In this document: piece after piece, positions 39,689 to 52,825 of the stretch
Layout of the letters: every line of letters starts with the position of its first letter
Position numbering within the stretch: the stretch's first letter is position 1
Origin: Edolisoma coerulescens
Lineage: Eukaryota > Chordata > Aves > Passeriformes > Campephagidae
DNA length: 64,000 bases
Assembly: GCA_013397115.1 (NCBI GenBank)
Contig: VWZW01002462.1
Location: 221,044-285,043, forward strand
Direction: 5' to 3'
Position numbers and translations under genes: made by a program
The notes under the pieces: model-generated
Seen by the model: only the letters and a program-made list of their open reading frames with translations
Told to the model about the DNA's origin: nothing
Database searches by the model: none

Positions 39689-39926
39689 TTTTCTTTTTTT
39701 TTTGTTTTGGTTTGTTTGGTTTTTTGTGTTGGGGGTGGTTTTTTGGTTTGTTTTTCTTTATTTTTTGTTTTGTTTTGTTTGTTTGTGTTTTTTGTTGTTG
39801 ATGTTTGTTTTTGTTTTGGTTTGGTGCTTTTTTGGTTTTGCCTTGGTTTGGTGTTTTTTGTTATTGTTCTTGCCTTGTTTTTAGGGGGGCTTGGTTGTTG
39901 TTGGTTTTTGGTTTTGGTTTTTTTTA
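39689..39926 (+). repeat. G/T-rich low-complexity tract (TTTTG/TTTGG units)
   Basis: About 240 bp are nearly free of A and C on the plus strand. Units such as TTTTG, TTTGG, TTGTTG and a GGGGG burst recur without a fixed period. Two overlapping plus-strand frames across it translate into Phe/Leu/Val/Trp/Cys-rich hydrophobic strings, which are artefacts and not membrane proteins. It is the strand-complement of the A/C-rich tracts at 18.3, 43.6 and 55.2 kb. Confidence 0.92.
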
Positions 39927-42900
39927 GAACATAAAAAATTAAACATTTTTATAAATATCAAGGAAAGTTCTAATTAAATACATTCTTGTGGTTTGGGACC
40001 ACAGGTAACTTAAAGTCCTTGCTACTCCAGGAATTCTGGTACTTCATCATAACCCCAGGTGAAGCAAGAAATTATTCGTGGGAAGCCCCACCACAAGAAA
40101 GGAGAAACAAATGGCAATATTCCCCCTATCTGTGCATGTCTAAATGTAAATAATTTCAGTTTGAACATTTAATTTCCATCTGCTCTGTTGAAACCTTCAG
40201 TTTCCCCTCATTGTCAACAGAGAAATATGGGCAGTTCTAAAGGGAAAATTCATATGATTGATCCTAGGTATTTATCTAGGTATCTGTCTTAGGATGAAAT
40301 TAGTTGCTCTCTGGAGATGCCTGTTTTTCCTTTCTGATTTTAAAGAGAACTTTGGATGACTAACTCATTAAGAAAAGCTTTACTTTTTGATCTTTAAGTA
40401 AGGTGAAAGGGTTCTTAGAGCAATAATGCATCCTTTAAAGGTACATGGAAAATTCATGAAAAGCACAGTGAATCTACTTATGTGAAGATGGCTTTTTACT
40501 GCAGCCCATTTTGAAACTGGGTTCAATCCTAATGTGCATGAAGCCTCACAATTTGTGAAACAATCAAAAAATGCATTCTGTTTTCTGTGGTATCAAAGGG
40601 GCTGACTTAAAAGCGGAGCAAAATTTGAAGTCCTTCCTGCTCTTAAGTAAACTGGAAAAGATCTGTTATTTGGAAATTAGCAACCCTGGAGAAAGAAATG
40701 AACAAGGTTAATGTAATCAGCAATTGTGTAATGCCAACATATTTTATTGAGGTCAGGATATTTCAAGTTGTTCTGCAGACACACTCTTTCCCAAGACAGA
40801 GTCTCTCTTGCAAGTTAATGGGTGGAAGAAAAAAGGCCAGCCTATCCATGCCATACTGAGGTACATCTGAAAGAAAGGTTTATAGGCAGGTTTTGCAATT
40901 AGGGTTGTACCTACAATTTGTAGACCAGAGGGCAGATTGAATATTTTCCCTTATTCAGTTTGAAAGTTTTACTCTCGCTTGATGGAGTGACTGAGGGCAA
41001 AGAGATTGATACAGATTTCATTACGTGTGTCTGCATAAATTAAGATCAGAGTACATCTATAAATTTTTGCCAATTTTTAAATTTATACTCTAAGAAATAG
41101 TTTATGGTTTTCTTTCCTGTCCAAATAAATCCATTTACGTCATTTGTGTATATCTGTAAATTATATTCCTTAAAAAAAAAAAAAATCTCACTGGTGTCCA
41201 TATTGGCAACTGGAAATCAATCACGTTTTGATATTTTCGGATTAATGAAGAAAAAAGAATAACTAAAAACTTAGACTCTAAAATTTGGTCAAGTAAGAGA
41301 CATTACAAAGTGAAGAAAAAGCTATCTATTTTTTATTTTCCTCTTCTGTCATTGAAATGTTTTTTAATTCCATTCTCTATGGTCTGTCACTGTTAACATC
41401 TCCCACAGCTATAACAAAGAAAGGTTGGAAAGACTGGGATTAAGATCCGAGTTCTTGAAATAGCAAGAGTGCCCCCACTAAGGTTATTTGAAATAGAGGG
41501 CACACAGAACACTGAAAAATAGGGACTCCAATTGTTGCCCAGAACTTCTGAAGAGTTTCTCTTTACTACATGTTGATATACCACATACCTCCAGATAACA
41601 GAGGATTTTCATCCCTTGAGCACAACAAAGACAAAATTCTTAGGTTTTGGTTAATTTATGTGAAGTGGTTGCAAGCACTAGGAAAACTTAGAGCCTGAAG
41701 TCCACCACAGAGAAAGGATACCAACTAGTGTTTGTAATGATACACTGTTTGAAATGATGGACATGCCACTTAAGATGTCTGAAATAGATAAAGATTTTTT
41801 AAAACAAATTATTTTGTACTTGTAAGTATATCCTAATTTAGTCATATTGATGGAAATGCCTCAAATTCTTGGTTAGGTAAATTAGCAGAACTAAATAAAT
41901 CAGTACTGCTATAATAGTCAGTAAGTTCCTTGACCTTTTTTATACAAAATTAAAAGGATATTTTTGGCTATAAAGGATTTTAAATTTACAGTGCCTGTCT
42001 GAGTTATTCTTATAATTTTCTTATTTTGCAAGTGAGAAAAAAAAAAACATTGCCTAGGCAATTATTAAGATTTTCCATAATGGAAATGACAGTCAGGAAT
42101 CTAAGTCCCATTTAAAGTGAGCAAGAGCCAGGAAACCAAACTTGTCTTTTACGCTGACAATTAGCTTTGCATGATTTACAGGGAATCGTGTGGGAAGTTG
42201 TGAAAGAATCTGCTGAATAAACTATTTCTCTTCCCTCACACTCCTCACCTCAGCTACAAGAAAATTACTTATATAACTTTGCAATAAAATGGGATATTTT
42301 ATCACAAGCTCTATGTAGGTCTATTTAAGCTCAGTATGATGTTGATTGTAAGCTATTATTGACTGGAAAAGAGGGATAACAACTTTTGTTATGCAAAGAT
42401 GCATGACATATATCATAAATTTAAGTATTGAAGGCTAGGGTTTTTCCTTTTTTTTTTTTTTTTGTCCTGTTAATTGAAATTGAATTTTGCCATTATATTA
42501 GCAACAAACAAAATGTATCATGGCATTTTTTATATTTGATAAATATATAACAGAAAACCTGACTCCTCCTTGTGCAATTACTTTTTACACCCTTACCTGT
42601 GCATCAGGAGGATGTGCATATCTCTATATCTATCAGGATATGTGGATATCAGCTATAACCTCTCCACCTTCTAGCTTAGCATTTTTGCACGATATAATAT
42701 TTTGAAAGATGAAATGTTTGGCATCCCTCACAGAAAATGCTGCTCTTATTCTGACAGTGCTATATCTAGCATGTTTTCTTTACTAGGAAAACTGTCTGGA
42801 AGGGAAAATGGAAGTAACAACAGAGTGGCTTTTGTGTTTGTTGCTATGGCTAAACTGCATAGCAACAAGACTTAGGACACTTGCCTACATTCAGGAAAAA

Positions 42901-43597
42901 GTGAAAATTTAGCCTCCTGCATCAAGTGTGCAATGCATGCACTCAGAGCAAAACCTCATATCAAAATAGTGACCTTGCATCTTATCCATACTTTTCAACA
43001 AGAAAGATAGATGGACCTTAACTTTCCAGAAGGTTAATTAGACAAAGGTAAATTAAGTATGTCTTGCCACAGGGAAATATTTCTTTATATAAATTAGGCA
43101 ACAATTTTAATAAGGAGAAAGGAACATTAAGAAACATAAGAGGAGTGACTGGTGGTGTGATACAGGAACAGGAGAAATAAAGCGAAGGGCCACCTTCTAT
43201 GGACAGACCAGATTTCTAGCTGTTCTTCATGCATCTTTCAAGAGATGAGCCTTCCCAGAGAGTTTCACAGTATATAGGAATGATCAGGATATATTTTGCT
43301 GTTCAGTTTATCTGTTTTTCTATTCCATGTTACTTCTTCTGGTTTACTTCTGTTTGGTGAGAGGGAGGACAGAAGGGTTTTTTGTGGGGTTTTGTGGGTT
43401 TTTTTCCTCTAAACATTCATGTGACGGCTTTACAAAAATTTGCTGTTCTACATCCTGAATAAAAATCTTAACTCAGCTTTTATAACCTGTTTAGTCAGAA
43501 CAGATATAGAACTAATGGTTGGAAATAAAACAGTAAAGGTTAAAGTGATTTTCAATTCTTTTACTGCTTTGAAAGAAATGCAGAGCACGGCCAGTTT
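39927..43597. other. AT-rich non-coding DNA
   Basis: No gene or transposon is supported. Minor items are a TGTGGT-TTGGG-ACCACA mini-hairpin near 39987-40003, an A run near 41173 and a T run near 42452. Open frames are short and unremarkable. Confidence 0.65.
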
Positions 43598-43705
43598 ACA
43601 AAAAAAAAAACAAACAAAAAACCAACCAACCAACCAAACAAACAAACAAAAAAACCCAACAAAAACCCGGCAGCAACAACAACAACAAAAAACCCCCAAA
43701 AAACT
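43598..43705 (+). repeat. A/C-rich low-complexity tract (CAAA, CCAA, CAA units)
   Basis: Successive blocks of CAAA, then four CCAA-type units, then CAAA again, then CAACAACAACAA and A/C-rich remainder span about 108 bp with very few G or T. It sits inside two spurious frames, 43440-43877 (plus) and 43448-43816 (minus), whose lengths are explained by the lack of stop codons in A/C-only sequence. Confidence 0.92.
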
Positions 43706-46700
43706 AAGCTGTAACCCATATACCAAATTTGAAATGTTAGTAAGACAACTTCTCTTTTGCAGATCCGATCTGAGGATATCTGGACTGCAGACTAGAATTA
43801 AATATTGCTTTAGCATTTTCCTGCTATATTTGAGCTATTCTGTGACATATTGCTTCACCTCTGTGGCATATTTTTAGTCTCAAATGTCTCAATCATTGTA
43901 ACAAAAGTGAGAGTTTAGCTTCCAACGTTGATTTTGTACTTTAAGGATATCTCCGCCTCCTCCTTGATTATATACTTAGCTACTTTTGCTCGACTGAAAC
44001 TGTGATATAGAATATGGTCTATTGTACTCATGGACATATGTAAATGGAAACAAGGAAAAAAAACTAACCCATGCTGAGGGACACGTACATTTCCAAAAGA
44101 CTGAGCAGGAGGTATGTAGACAAATCCTATTATTGGGTAATGAGATTTGTGCGCGTACCCGGATGCTATTATGAAAATGTAGCTCTTTTTCAAAACAAAG
44201 TGAAAGAAGGGGGCAATCTTTTCAGCTGAGGTCAAATTCTGCTTCCAGTAAGGATGTAATAAGTTCCAATAAAATCAACCTTATTAGTGTTCAAAAGTAG
44301 CTGAAAGAAATAAGCAGCCTTTACACTCACAGAAATTTCAGATGACTTTGAGCCTGATCATGCTCTCATTGAAAGTAACAGGAGTTTTGCCATTGAGATG
44401 TAGCAACAAGCTTATTAATTACTAATCTGCTAAAGCTCTCTTAGTGTCAAGAAGTTTGCATTCCTTACAATAGTCTTCTATGAAGAGAAACAATTCATGT
44501 AAAATTAGGAACCTTATGAAAAAAAGATTCAACCATTTCATCATTGATGGACTTGGAAGAAAACTCTGCCCTGCATTTTTAAATCATAAGTCAAGATCTT
44601 GATAGACGTTTAAAGTTGTGAGTTTTAATATACAGTAAATGCTGTGTATCTACTCCATGTCTGCTGCTACTGGAAAACACAGATTTATGTTCCCAAAGTT
44701 TTTTTTCTAATCACACTGACTAAGACTATGCTTTCCCATAAAGGAAAACAGTAAATCTTTGGTATTAAAAAGATTCTGCCAGAAATACAATTTAAGGAAA
44801 ACATGCAACATGCTAAAATGTGTAAACCTGAGAGCATTAAGTCTCTATGTATTTGGAGACAACTATGTATAAAAGAAAAAATTGAAGAGAGCTTTAGATA
44901 GTGCTGGTAGCCTTCGTGCTCTACCAGCTCATATTCTGAAACATATTTTATAAATAAAATATGCCTTTGCTTTGTTTAATATTCCTGGTAACCCAGAACC
45001 ACTTTATAGTAGAAGATAGATAACTCGTGAAAGTTAAGTAATAATCTACTATTTTTAATTTTACAAATAGGCAGCTGTTAAATGTTTCATACATGTGAGA
45101 ATGAGGTCTCCATATATCTTAATTCCCTTTTTACATTGCAGGGTTCCTTTTTTCTTAGGAAATTCCGAGGGGAGAAGATCACTCACTCCTCTCACAGCTC
45201 GAGGAGTTGCAACTTCAGAAACTGCAGTGAACGCAATGCTGACAGTGGAGGTGGAGTTTTTGCTATCATGCCCAAACTTAAGTTATTCAGCAAAAAGTTT
45301 TCATGTTCTGAGATGACACTATTATTTTCAAACACAGTGTATGTCTGTTACATGTTGTCTCCAAGATATGTGTTAAAACAGTACCTGTTCAAGTCACTGG
45401 ATGATCAGTTTTAAGGAAAATTTCTAATCCAGGTGATGGTACTATTTACAGATCCTTTCAGCTGAATGTATTGTTGGATGGCTGTTAAAAATGGATGGAT
45501 GGTAAAAAAAAAACTTGGTGATACAAATGCAACAAGTAGGTAAATTAATGGATATCGTCACCACTTATAAGAACGGCACAAACATTTTTAACTATATAAG
45601 CTAGTACCTCCAATCTTTAAGCCGATCACGAATGCATGTTCAGACCAGATGCCACTTCCTTTCTCAACAGCCATGATAGATTTCAGAAGTCATAAACCAA
45701 AATGACAGAGGAATAATTTTTGTGTTTGATAATACCGTGTCTCCCTCTCACACCATCTGGATTTTCAAGCAAATGTGTACATGTGCAAATTGTGCAAGAA
45801 AGGGTTTGGCTGTGAAAAATGTGTCTAAATTCTTCTCTCAGTGGCTAGGGTTTCCTCTCACTGGCTCAAGAGGAGGGAGACCTTTTCCTGAAAGGTGTGT
45901 CTCTATCCATATTTTGCTGGCATCTGTTATAGCATGTCTACAACTTTCATTTATCCCTTTTGACTGAAACTACCATTCAAGTGAGGTAGTCTCCTAATTT
46001 TTCTCAATGTGTATTTATGGGCTACATGCATATATTATGAAAGAGTACAACTCTGTACATGAAAGAAAACAGCTGGAAGAGCTGTGAAAAAAGTTTTGAG
46101 TGACGAGAACTCTTGTCATTATGTCAGTTCCAGCATGACCTTATTTCTGATCTGGTTTTCATTGCTGTGAGTGAAACTGAACTTTTTTTCCTATGTAAAG
46201 TTGACATCCATGTAAAACTAGTGGAGACAAGTTCAGAATGAGGGTTCATCACTCTAGGAAAAATAAGGATAGCACAAAATAATGATTTAAAATTAAGGTA
46301 TTGGTGAAACATTGCTTTCACACAGACAGGGGTTATACATCAAGAATGTGTGACAGGAGCAGAGTCCCACTCTTGTCATGGAGACTGAAAAATAATTGTT
46401 TAAAACTTCTAAAAACAAAAAATAAAAGGGTTTGGAATCACTCCCATTCTCATCCTTGCAAGTACTAATGTACAACTCTGTGATGCTTGTTTTAGACCCC
46501 AATGAAATAAACAACAATAAATAGCAATTTTTGGCTCTAAATGTATGTTTTTGTTTTCCCAGAACCAAATTTAACTCTAAATAATTGAAACAAAACCCTA
46601 TGTACATTTGCAAATGCATACACAGCCAGCAGGCAGGAAGAAAAGTCTGCAAAAATTTTTGCAAAATCATGCAGAAATTACAGAATTCAGCAGCTACATT

Positions 46701-49700
46701 ACACGGGGGAATCCACAAGCAAGAATCTGGTCCAGTGCTCCTTACACAGGGCTTGAGGGGATTTGAAGGACTTGGAAAGAAATTTGCAGCAGGCATTTTA
46801 CTGCATGAGAGTGATACCCAAAATATACAGTGCAAAAACTCTTCCCTCCAATTCATCTTGAAAATGCCAGCTTCTCAGCTGCAGCAATTTTGAGTCATAG
46901 CATGGAGCTGTCACCTGCCATGTGAAGTCTGTGACATGCTTCAGCAGAGGTCACTCTTTTCTTTCAAGTCACAGCTAGAGAAGACAGTTTCTCTTCCCCT
47001 TTCCCTCATATGTTAGTGAGTACTCACCTAGGAATAAATGCTCAACTTATTTAATAAAATATGTAAATGATATCAAGGTCAACTAGAAGAAGAAGGTGTG
47101 TTTGCAAGTTTAAGGTGAATATGTGGTGATGCGGGAAACCAGGATTTACTTTCTCTACTAAGACATGCTAACCAATTACTCTTCACTGTAAAATGGGTAA
47201 TCCCAGGCCCTTTTTGGGAAAAGATTTCAGCTATACAATAAGTGCTGCATGTTGCTATACCTTTTGCTAAATTATGCTGTCATGCTATCCCAGATCTGAT
47301 GTAAAATGAATTTTCATAAATCTCCTAAATTATTCTCATCCAGAAAGAAAGTGGTATTTCTGTGCTTCTCCAACAGAATTCCCTAGCAACATTTGAAAGT
47401 CCTATGCGTAGTAAGTCATCACCTACTGTGAAAAAGGGCTGTTCACTGATCCCATGCAAACTCAGGAGATAATTCCCTTCATAAAGTATTTATGAACAAA
47501 TACAGGTGTGCTAGTGATTAAAGACTGTTTTGATGCACTAATAGTCATGCAGAACAAGACTGTAGCATTGCTATGGTGTTTTTTATTGTCGGGAATGAAG
47601 TTCCCAAACTAACTGTAAATCCTTTGGGTTTCTATATTTCATATGCTGACAATAAACACAAATACACTATAAACTTAATTTTTACTGTAAAAGAAATTTT
47701 AAGTGAAAGAAAATGGAAAATGCAAAACAGAGTGTAACATTTGCTTGAAACCAAGCCAAACACAAGACTTGGAATGATTGTATTGGCTACTTTTGATTAC
47801 TGAAAATTTAGCAGAACATCAAAATAAGATCAAAATTGTTGATTCAGTAGGGGCCTCTTTAGTGTATCAACTAGTATATTATTACTACTTAGTGGTTTAA
47901 ACTAAACTTAAATTGTTATTTATTGTGCTTCAGAGCTGACACTTTGACTTCCTTTAGACAAAGCTGTTTTTTAAGTTTATAGGTATTGTTATCACAGCAG
48001 AAGGTCACTTGAAATCTATTCTTTGGTCTAAATGATGCTTAAAATCAATAGCAGTTCCTGAAGAGTTTCCCACCCTTTTTGGTTTGGCGGATAAACAGAG
48101 TCCTCATTCAAAACAGCATAGAATTTTCAGGCTCAAAGTCACCTTTCAGAAAGAGGGAGACACAGGATTTTGGTTCCGTTAATTTCATTTTGCAACAATG
48201 TTGTGATTTATTTATATCACCTCAACAACTGCTGCTGGAAGGATGCTCCAGGATAAGAGAATATATTCTTACTGTTCAAAACTGATCTCTTTAAACAGAA
48301 GGTTAACACTTAGCTCATATAGATATATGCTGTTATGCAAATATCTGGGTGCAGTGAATCATTAAACAAAGAGACAAAGTCACAGCTAGTGTAAGAGGGC
48401 AGTACTTGTGAAATGAATGGAGCCAGGCTTGCCTTTTTCAGTAAAATATTTTGCCTGAGGCTTTTTAGCATCCAAAGCGTAAAGAGCCAGCATGCTGTCA
48501 TTCTGCCTGAACTGTACAGTTTTGCTGTGGAACAAAAGATCTTTTTCATTAGCAACAAGCCCATTGAAAACGGAAGCAATAGATCTTTTTAGCTATTAAT
48601 GGAAAAAACATTAGCATAACATTAAGTACACAACTGGGGAAATCCCCATATTAAAATTCCTCACTTGGTGTTGGTTCAGCCACACTTTGTACAATTGACA
48701 TCTTACTCTAAAGCATGGGGGTCTGATTTTCCCATTTTCGTATGTATACAAATTTAAGGGATTAATTTCAACTCTCAACTCAATTTGTATGTACAATTTC
48801 AGTAATTGTACACACGAATCACAAATTTACCTGTAAATGGCCACCTATTCCTTTATAGAAGGTTAAAAATTGGTTTAATTAGAACTGAAATATTGCCTGT
48901 AGGTAGCAGTTTCCTGTTGGTAGACCCAAATACAGCATCTTCCTGATGACGCAAGAAAACTTCTGTGTCCAGTCACATAAGAAGATGTTTAAATAGTTCT
49001 TAAATTTTATTGGGTCAAATGCATGTTCAAATTTTCTTTGGACAAGGGATATTTTTCTGAATTTTAACTAACATATATAACTGCAGACTTATTTCATGTG
49101 CCAATTATTTTGTTATTCAGAACCTACAGTGCAGTAGCAGGGAACTTACAATTAGAGAAAGGAGATTACTGAAAATGAACCATTCCATGTCCTTAAGTGT
49201 AGTCCTGCTGATCCAATTGAAATAGATAAGATTTTACAAGACTGGCACCCTACAGCATAAGGTCTTATGATTTAGCAAAAAGCCCCACATATAAACAAAT
49301 ATAGTCAGTTAGTTTATTTGTGAACAAGACTCCATTAGAAATCACAGACCACTAGTAGAAAAAAAAAAAGGAGTCCTTCATTCATTTCTATGGAAGCTGG
49401 AAAAGGTTCAGAAAAAAATATCTTTTGACACATTTTGAGGAAAGCTAAAAGAACAGAACATGAGATAAGTTAAACAGATTTCAGATCAGTTTCTGCTCTC
49501 TGACACTCTTAGCAGACTTTCAGAAGTAAAAGGCAAAATCTCCTGCTAGTCACATCTGTGTAACATTGACTTCAATGGCATTTCACAGTTAACAGAACAC
49601 AGAATTAGATCCAACGTGTCACTTCTCACTAAACACATCCCAATACCTTTGCCTTTCAGGACTTAAACATCCTGTTTGCTAAAAAGGTGAAATAGACCCA

Positions 49701-51837
49701 TGCAATGTTTCTATTGCCTTTTGTAGGGGCATAAAGGAGTCAAGCAACGCAGATAGAAAAAATCCTTCAGCAGCAGCAGGATGGTTTGTTACCAGTGAAA
49801 GCCATAATTCATAGGGATGCTATAATCTCAAGTCTCCCCTGAAAACTAATCCTCTACCTTATCACATTTACCTTCTTTTTCCTCCCTCTATTTTTTATTA
49901 TTTCATTTTGTAATTATTTTGCCTATCTCCATGAGAATGTTTAGGGATCAGTTTGTTTGAAAGATGTTATGTACAACACATTTGCATTGTATTGAGCCAT
50001 CTATACATGTGAATCTATTTTCTGTAACTATGAAAGCTGGTAAACCTAGCTGTAATAAAAGCTATAACAGATAAAAGCTGTCAAACACAGAAGCTGTCTT
50101 GACTGCTGCTTTATTCCATTTTGTTCATTGCTACATGAAATTGGTTTCTCTTGTCCTCCAGAATAGGCAAAAGTTTTTCATCTTTTATCCTGATTCCTCT
50201 TGACTTACTCCAGCAATTCAGTCAAATTTTGTCTCTGATGCTCAATAAAGTTAATAGGTTTTTTATAGGTGTAGAAGGATCAGAATTTGCTCCATTTGTT
50301 CCGAACATGCTGTGAAAATACTAATGTGTTTACATAAAAGCAGAAGTCTGAAAACACAGTAAATCAACCCCATGCTGTTTCAGTGTCAAAAGCAAAAATT
50401 ACTGAAAATGTCATTAAATCATTGCAAAAATGGTAAATTAAATCTAAGCTATAAATGATCAACAAATTAGAAGTGTTTAGAGTACAGTTGACAATGTTTG
50501 TTTTATGTCTCTTTAAATGTCAAAATTTAGACATAAATCCTGAAAGCCTAAACTAGATTTAGATTTGGTGGGGGTTTCTACAAGTAAATATGTTTTCTTC
50601 CTTTCTCAGGCTATAATGCAGTCAATGTTTCCTTTTTAGCAGGGCATTCAGACATTCAGACAGTTTCATTAACTTTTGATAGCTATAAAACTTTAGGATT
50701 TGAGTCAAAGTGGAAAAAGTTGTATTTTTCATGTTACACCTTTAATGAAATAAAGAAAATATTGTTTTCTGAAAAGCCATTATTCTATTACTTTTAGCAC
50801 AAAATAGCACAGTGTTATAGACTGGTACATTGCATTTGGGGGAAAAAAAAACATAAAAAAAGAATATGCAATCTCCTGGCTGTAGGATAGGAAGATTATT
50901 AAATTACTAAATTATTTTTTAAGTTTGCACATTACATAGAGACTGATTGACTGCAGTAAGCAGATTGCTCATTTGACTTTTCCAACAGCAAGTCCAAAAG
51001 GCTAACTGGCTGATTGTAAACTTTGCCAGAAAAGGTTTCATTTTCCTATGAAGAAATATGAGAATGTAATATTATGAACAGCTCTAAAATTCCTCCAAAG
51101 ATGTGACCCTTCATATATTATGCCAGAATTCACACACAAATGTTAATGATGCTGAAGATATTTAAAACTCTTTTTTAAAGATTCATGCAGGTATTCATTA
51201 CTTTACAGGAGTAATATCTTATTTTAATTGAGTTTTGCTTTCAATTAAATTTTACAGTGTAGGATCAATAGGAAAGCACAAGGAGCAACTGAGAATTTTA
51301 ATGCTAAATCCCTAAAAAGAAATATGGATATCGCCATAATCTTGGCTTCAAATCTAAGGAACCTGAGGTAGTTACGTCAAGAAGACTTTGAAGACCTGTC
51401 TTGCGATGAGTCAGTCCTGTAAATCTAGGCTAGAATGAAAGTGATAAGCATGAAATCTACAAAACTTTATCATATTGCAGAAGAGAGCACCTAACTTAGG
51501 ATAGTCATTCCTGAAAATCTAATGAAGGACCAGTACTGAGTTTATATCTAATATCCCAATAACCTACAGAATACCGGTCTATCTCCCCTTTCCATTCTCT
51601 GCTTATTTTAGGAAAGACATTTATATCTACTACCACCAGATGCATCATAATTATTACTTTGTACAGTAATGGGAAGGAGTCTATCCTTCCTCCTTTCTGC
51701 TCAGTCTTTTAAACATTGTTTTAAACTAGAAAGAGAAAATTACTACAGTCTGATGATTTTTGCTCTCCAGAGAGACCTAAGCATGCTGAGACTGATACAG
51801 ATCCAGAATTATATGACATGCATTAATAATACAGATA
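43706..51837. other. Non-coding DNA; longest unexplained open frame in the window
   Basis: No gene is supported with confidence. A minus-strand frame of 187 codons (46293-46856) is the longest in the window and overlaps a 102-codon plus-strand frame (46585-46893). Neither shows a domain, splice framing or family likeness. A 110-codon frame at 45082-45414 sits after two acceptor-like sites (near 45141 and 45160) and keeps several CpGs, but it is not recognisable. A stretch near 48430-48600 looks like a possible conserved non-coding element. No transposon ends were seen in these 8 kb, which is notable next to the repeat-rich right third. Confidence 0.55.
46293..46856 (-). other. 187-codon open frame, probably chance
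   Basis: Starts at ATG (46856 on the minus strand) and runs 187 codons to a stop at 46293. The product is Cys/Phe/Leu/Ser-rich, without a signal peptide, repeated motif or conserved domain that I recognise. The opposite strand is open over part of the same stretch, which can happen when stop codons are locally sparse on both strands. No acceptor, Kozak-type context or polyadenylation signal supports expression. I list it because its length is unusual for DNA this AT-rich, and give it low odds of being a gene. Confidence 0.12.
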
Positions 51838-52825
51838 ATCACAGAATCTGAGAACCATTTAGGTTGGAAAAGACCTCTAAGATTGTCAAGTCTAACCTTT
51901 AACTGATCAACACCTTGTAAACTAAACCCTAGCACTAAGTGCTATGCCCAGAATTTTCTTGAACACCTCAAGGGATGGTGACTATGCTTTGGTTCACCAC
52001 CTCCCTGGGAAGTCTGTTCCGATGCCTAACAACCTTTTCAGTGAAAAAATTCTCCCTCATGTCCAATCTAAATCTCCCCTGGTGCAACCTGAGTTTGTCA
52101 TCTTGTCCTGTCACTGGTTTCCTGAGAAAAGACGCCAACATCCACCTTGCCACAATCTCCCTTCATGCAAAAAGGTTCTCCCTGAGCCTTCTTTTCTACA
52201 GCCTAAACAGCCCCAGCTGCTTCACCTGTTCCTCATATGATTTAGTCTCCATACCTTTCACCAGCTCCATTGCCCTTCTCTGGACATGCTCCAGCACCTC
52301 AATGTCTTTCTTGTTGTGGGGGGCCCAGAAATGGAGACAGCACTCGAGGTGTGGCCTCACAATGCCCAATACAGGGGAACAATCACTGCCCTCCCCTGCT
52401 GCCCACACTATTCTTGTTAGAAACCAGGATGCCATTGGCCTTCTCTGCCACCTGGTCACATGCTGTATCATGTTAAGCTGGCTGTTGATCAGTACCTCCA
52501 GGTCCTTTTCTGATGGGCAGCTTTCCAGCCACTCTTTCCCCAGTCTGTAGCACTGCATGGGGTTATATTGACCCAAGTGTAGGACCTGGCACTTGATCTT
52601 GTTGAACCTCATGCTGTAGGTCTTGGCCCATCGATCTATCCGTGTCCAGATTCCTCCAGGAGATCGACACTCCCACGCAACTTTGTTGTAGTTACTGAGA
52701 GTACACTTCATCCCCTAGTCCAGAACATCAATAAAGGTATTAAACAGGGCTGGCCCCAATAGTGAGCCTTGAGGGACACCACTAGTGACCGGATGCCAAG
52801 TGGATGCAGCAACTCTCATTGAATT
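51838..52825 (-). mobile_element. CR1 LINE, 5'-truncated (about 990 bp), fairly well preserved
   Basis: The 3' end is at the left: AATCACAGAATCTGAGAA is the octamer tail, followed by AGGTTGGAAAAGACCTCTAA and AGTCTAACC. The body runs through the 3' UTR into reverse transcriptase and stops near 52825, after the CACCACTAGTGACCGG block that precedes the lost upstream part. This is about the same truncation zone as the 30.4-kb copy but extends slightly further. The FADD catalytic block is gone: sequence passes from the 'CTCAGTAA' equivalent straight to the 'GGGAGTGTCGATCTC' equivalent, consistent with a small internal deletion. It lies about 1 kb left of the candidate host exon at 53.87 kb. Confidence 0.95.
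52196..52711 (-). pseudogene. CR1 reverse transcriptase C-terminal fragment, 171 codons open
   Basis: Residues follow the CR1 pol order: RFNKIKCQVLHLGQ near residues 36-49, EKDLEVLINSQLN near 68-80, then WQRRPMASW, IVRPHLECCLHFWAPHNKKD near 117-136, VLEHVQRRAMELVKG near 139-153 and SYEEQVKQLGLFRL at the end. The stop coincides with decay of the frame where SLEKRRL would follow. The palm catalytic residues are not included. An open frame of this length suggests a younger insertion than the other CR1 copies in the window, but the fragment is not functional. Confidence 0.93.

Noticed and set aside
39672..39934. Two overlapping, highly hydrophobic frames that look like membrane proteins
   Set aside because: Both derive from a G/T-only-like tract; Phe, Leu, Val, Trp and Cys are simply the codons available without A or C.
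43440..43877. 145-codon plus and 122-codon minus frames
   Set aside because: Their length is caused by an A/C-rich tract lacking stop codons on either strand.
51975..52550. 191-codon plus-strand frame without internal ATG support
   Set aside because: It is antisense to the CR1 reverse transcriptase and 3' UTR; the minus-strand frame carries the real family motifs.
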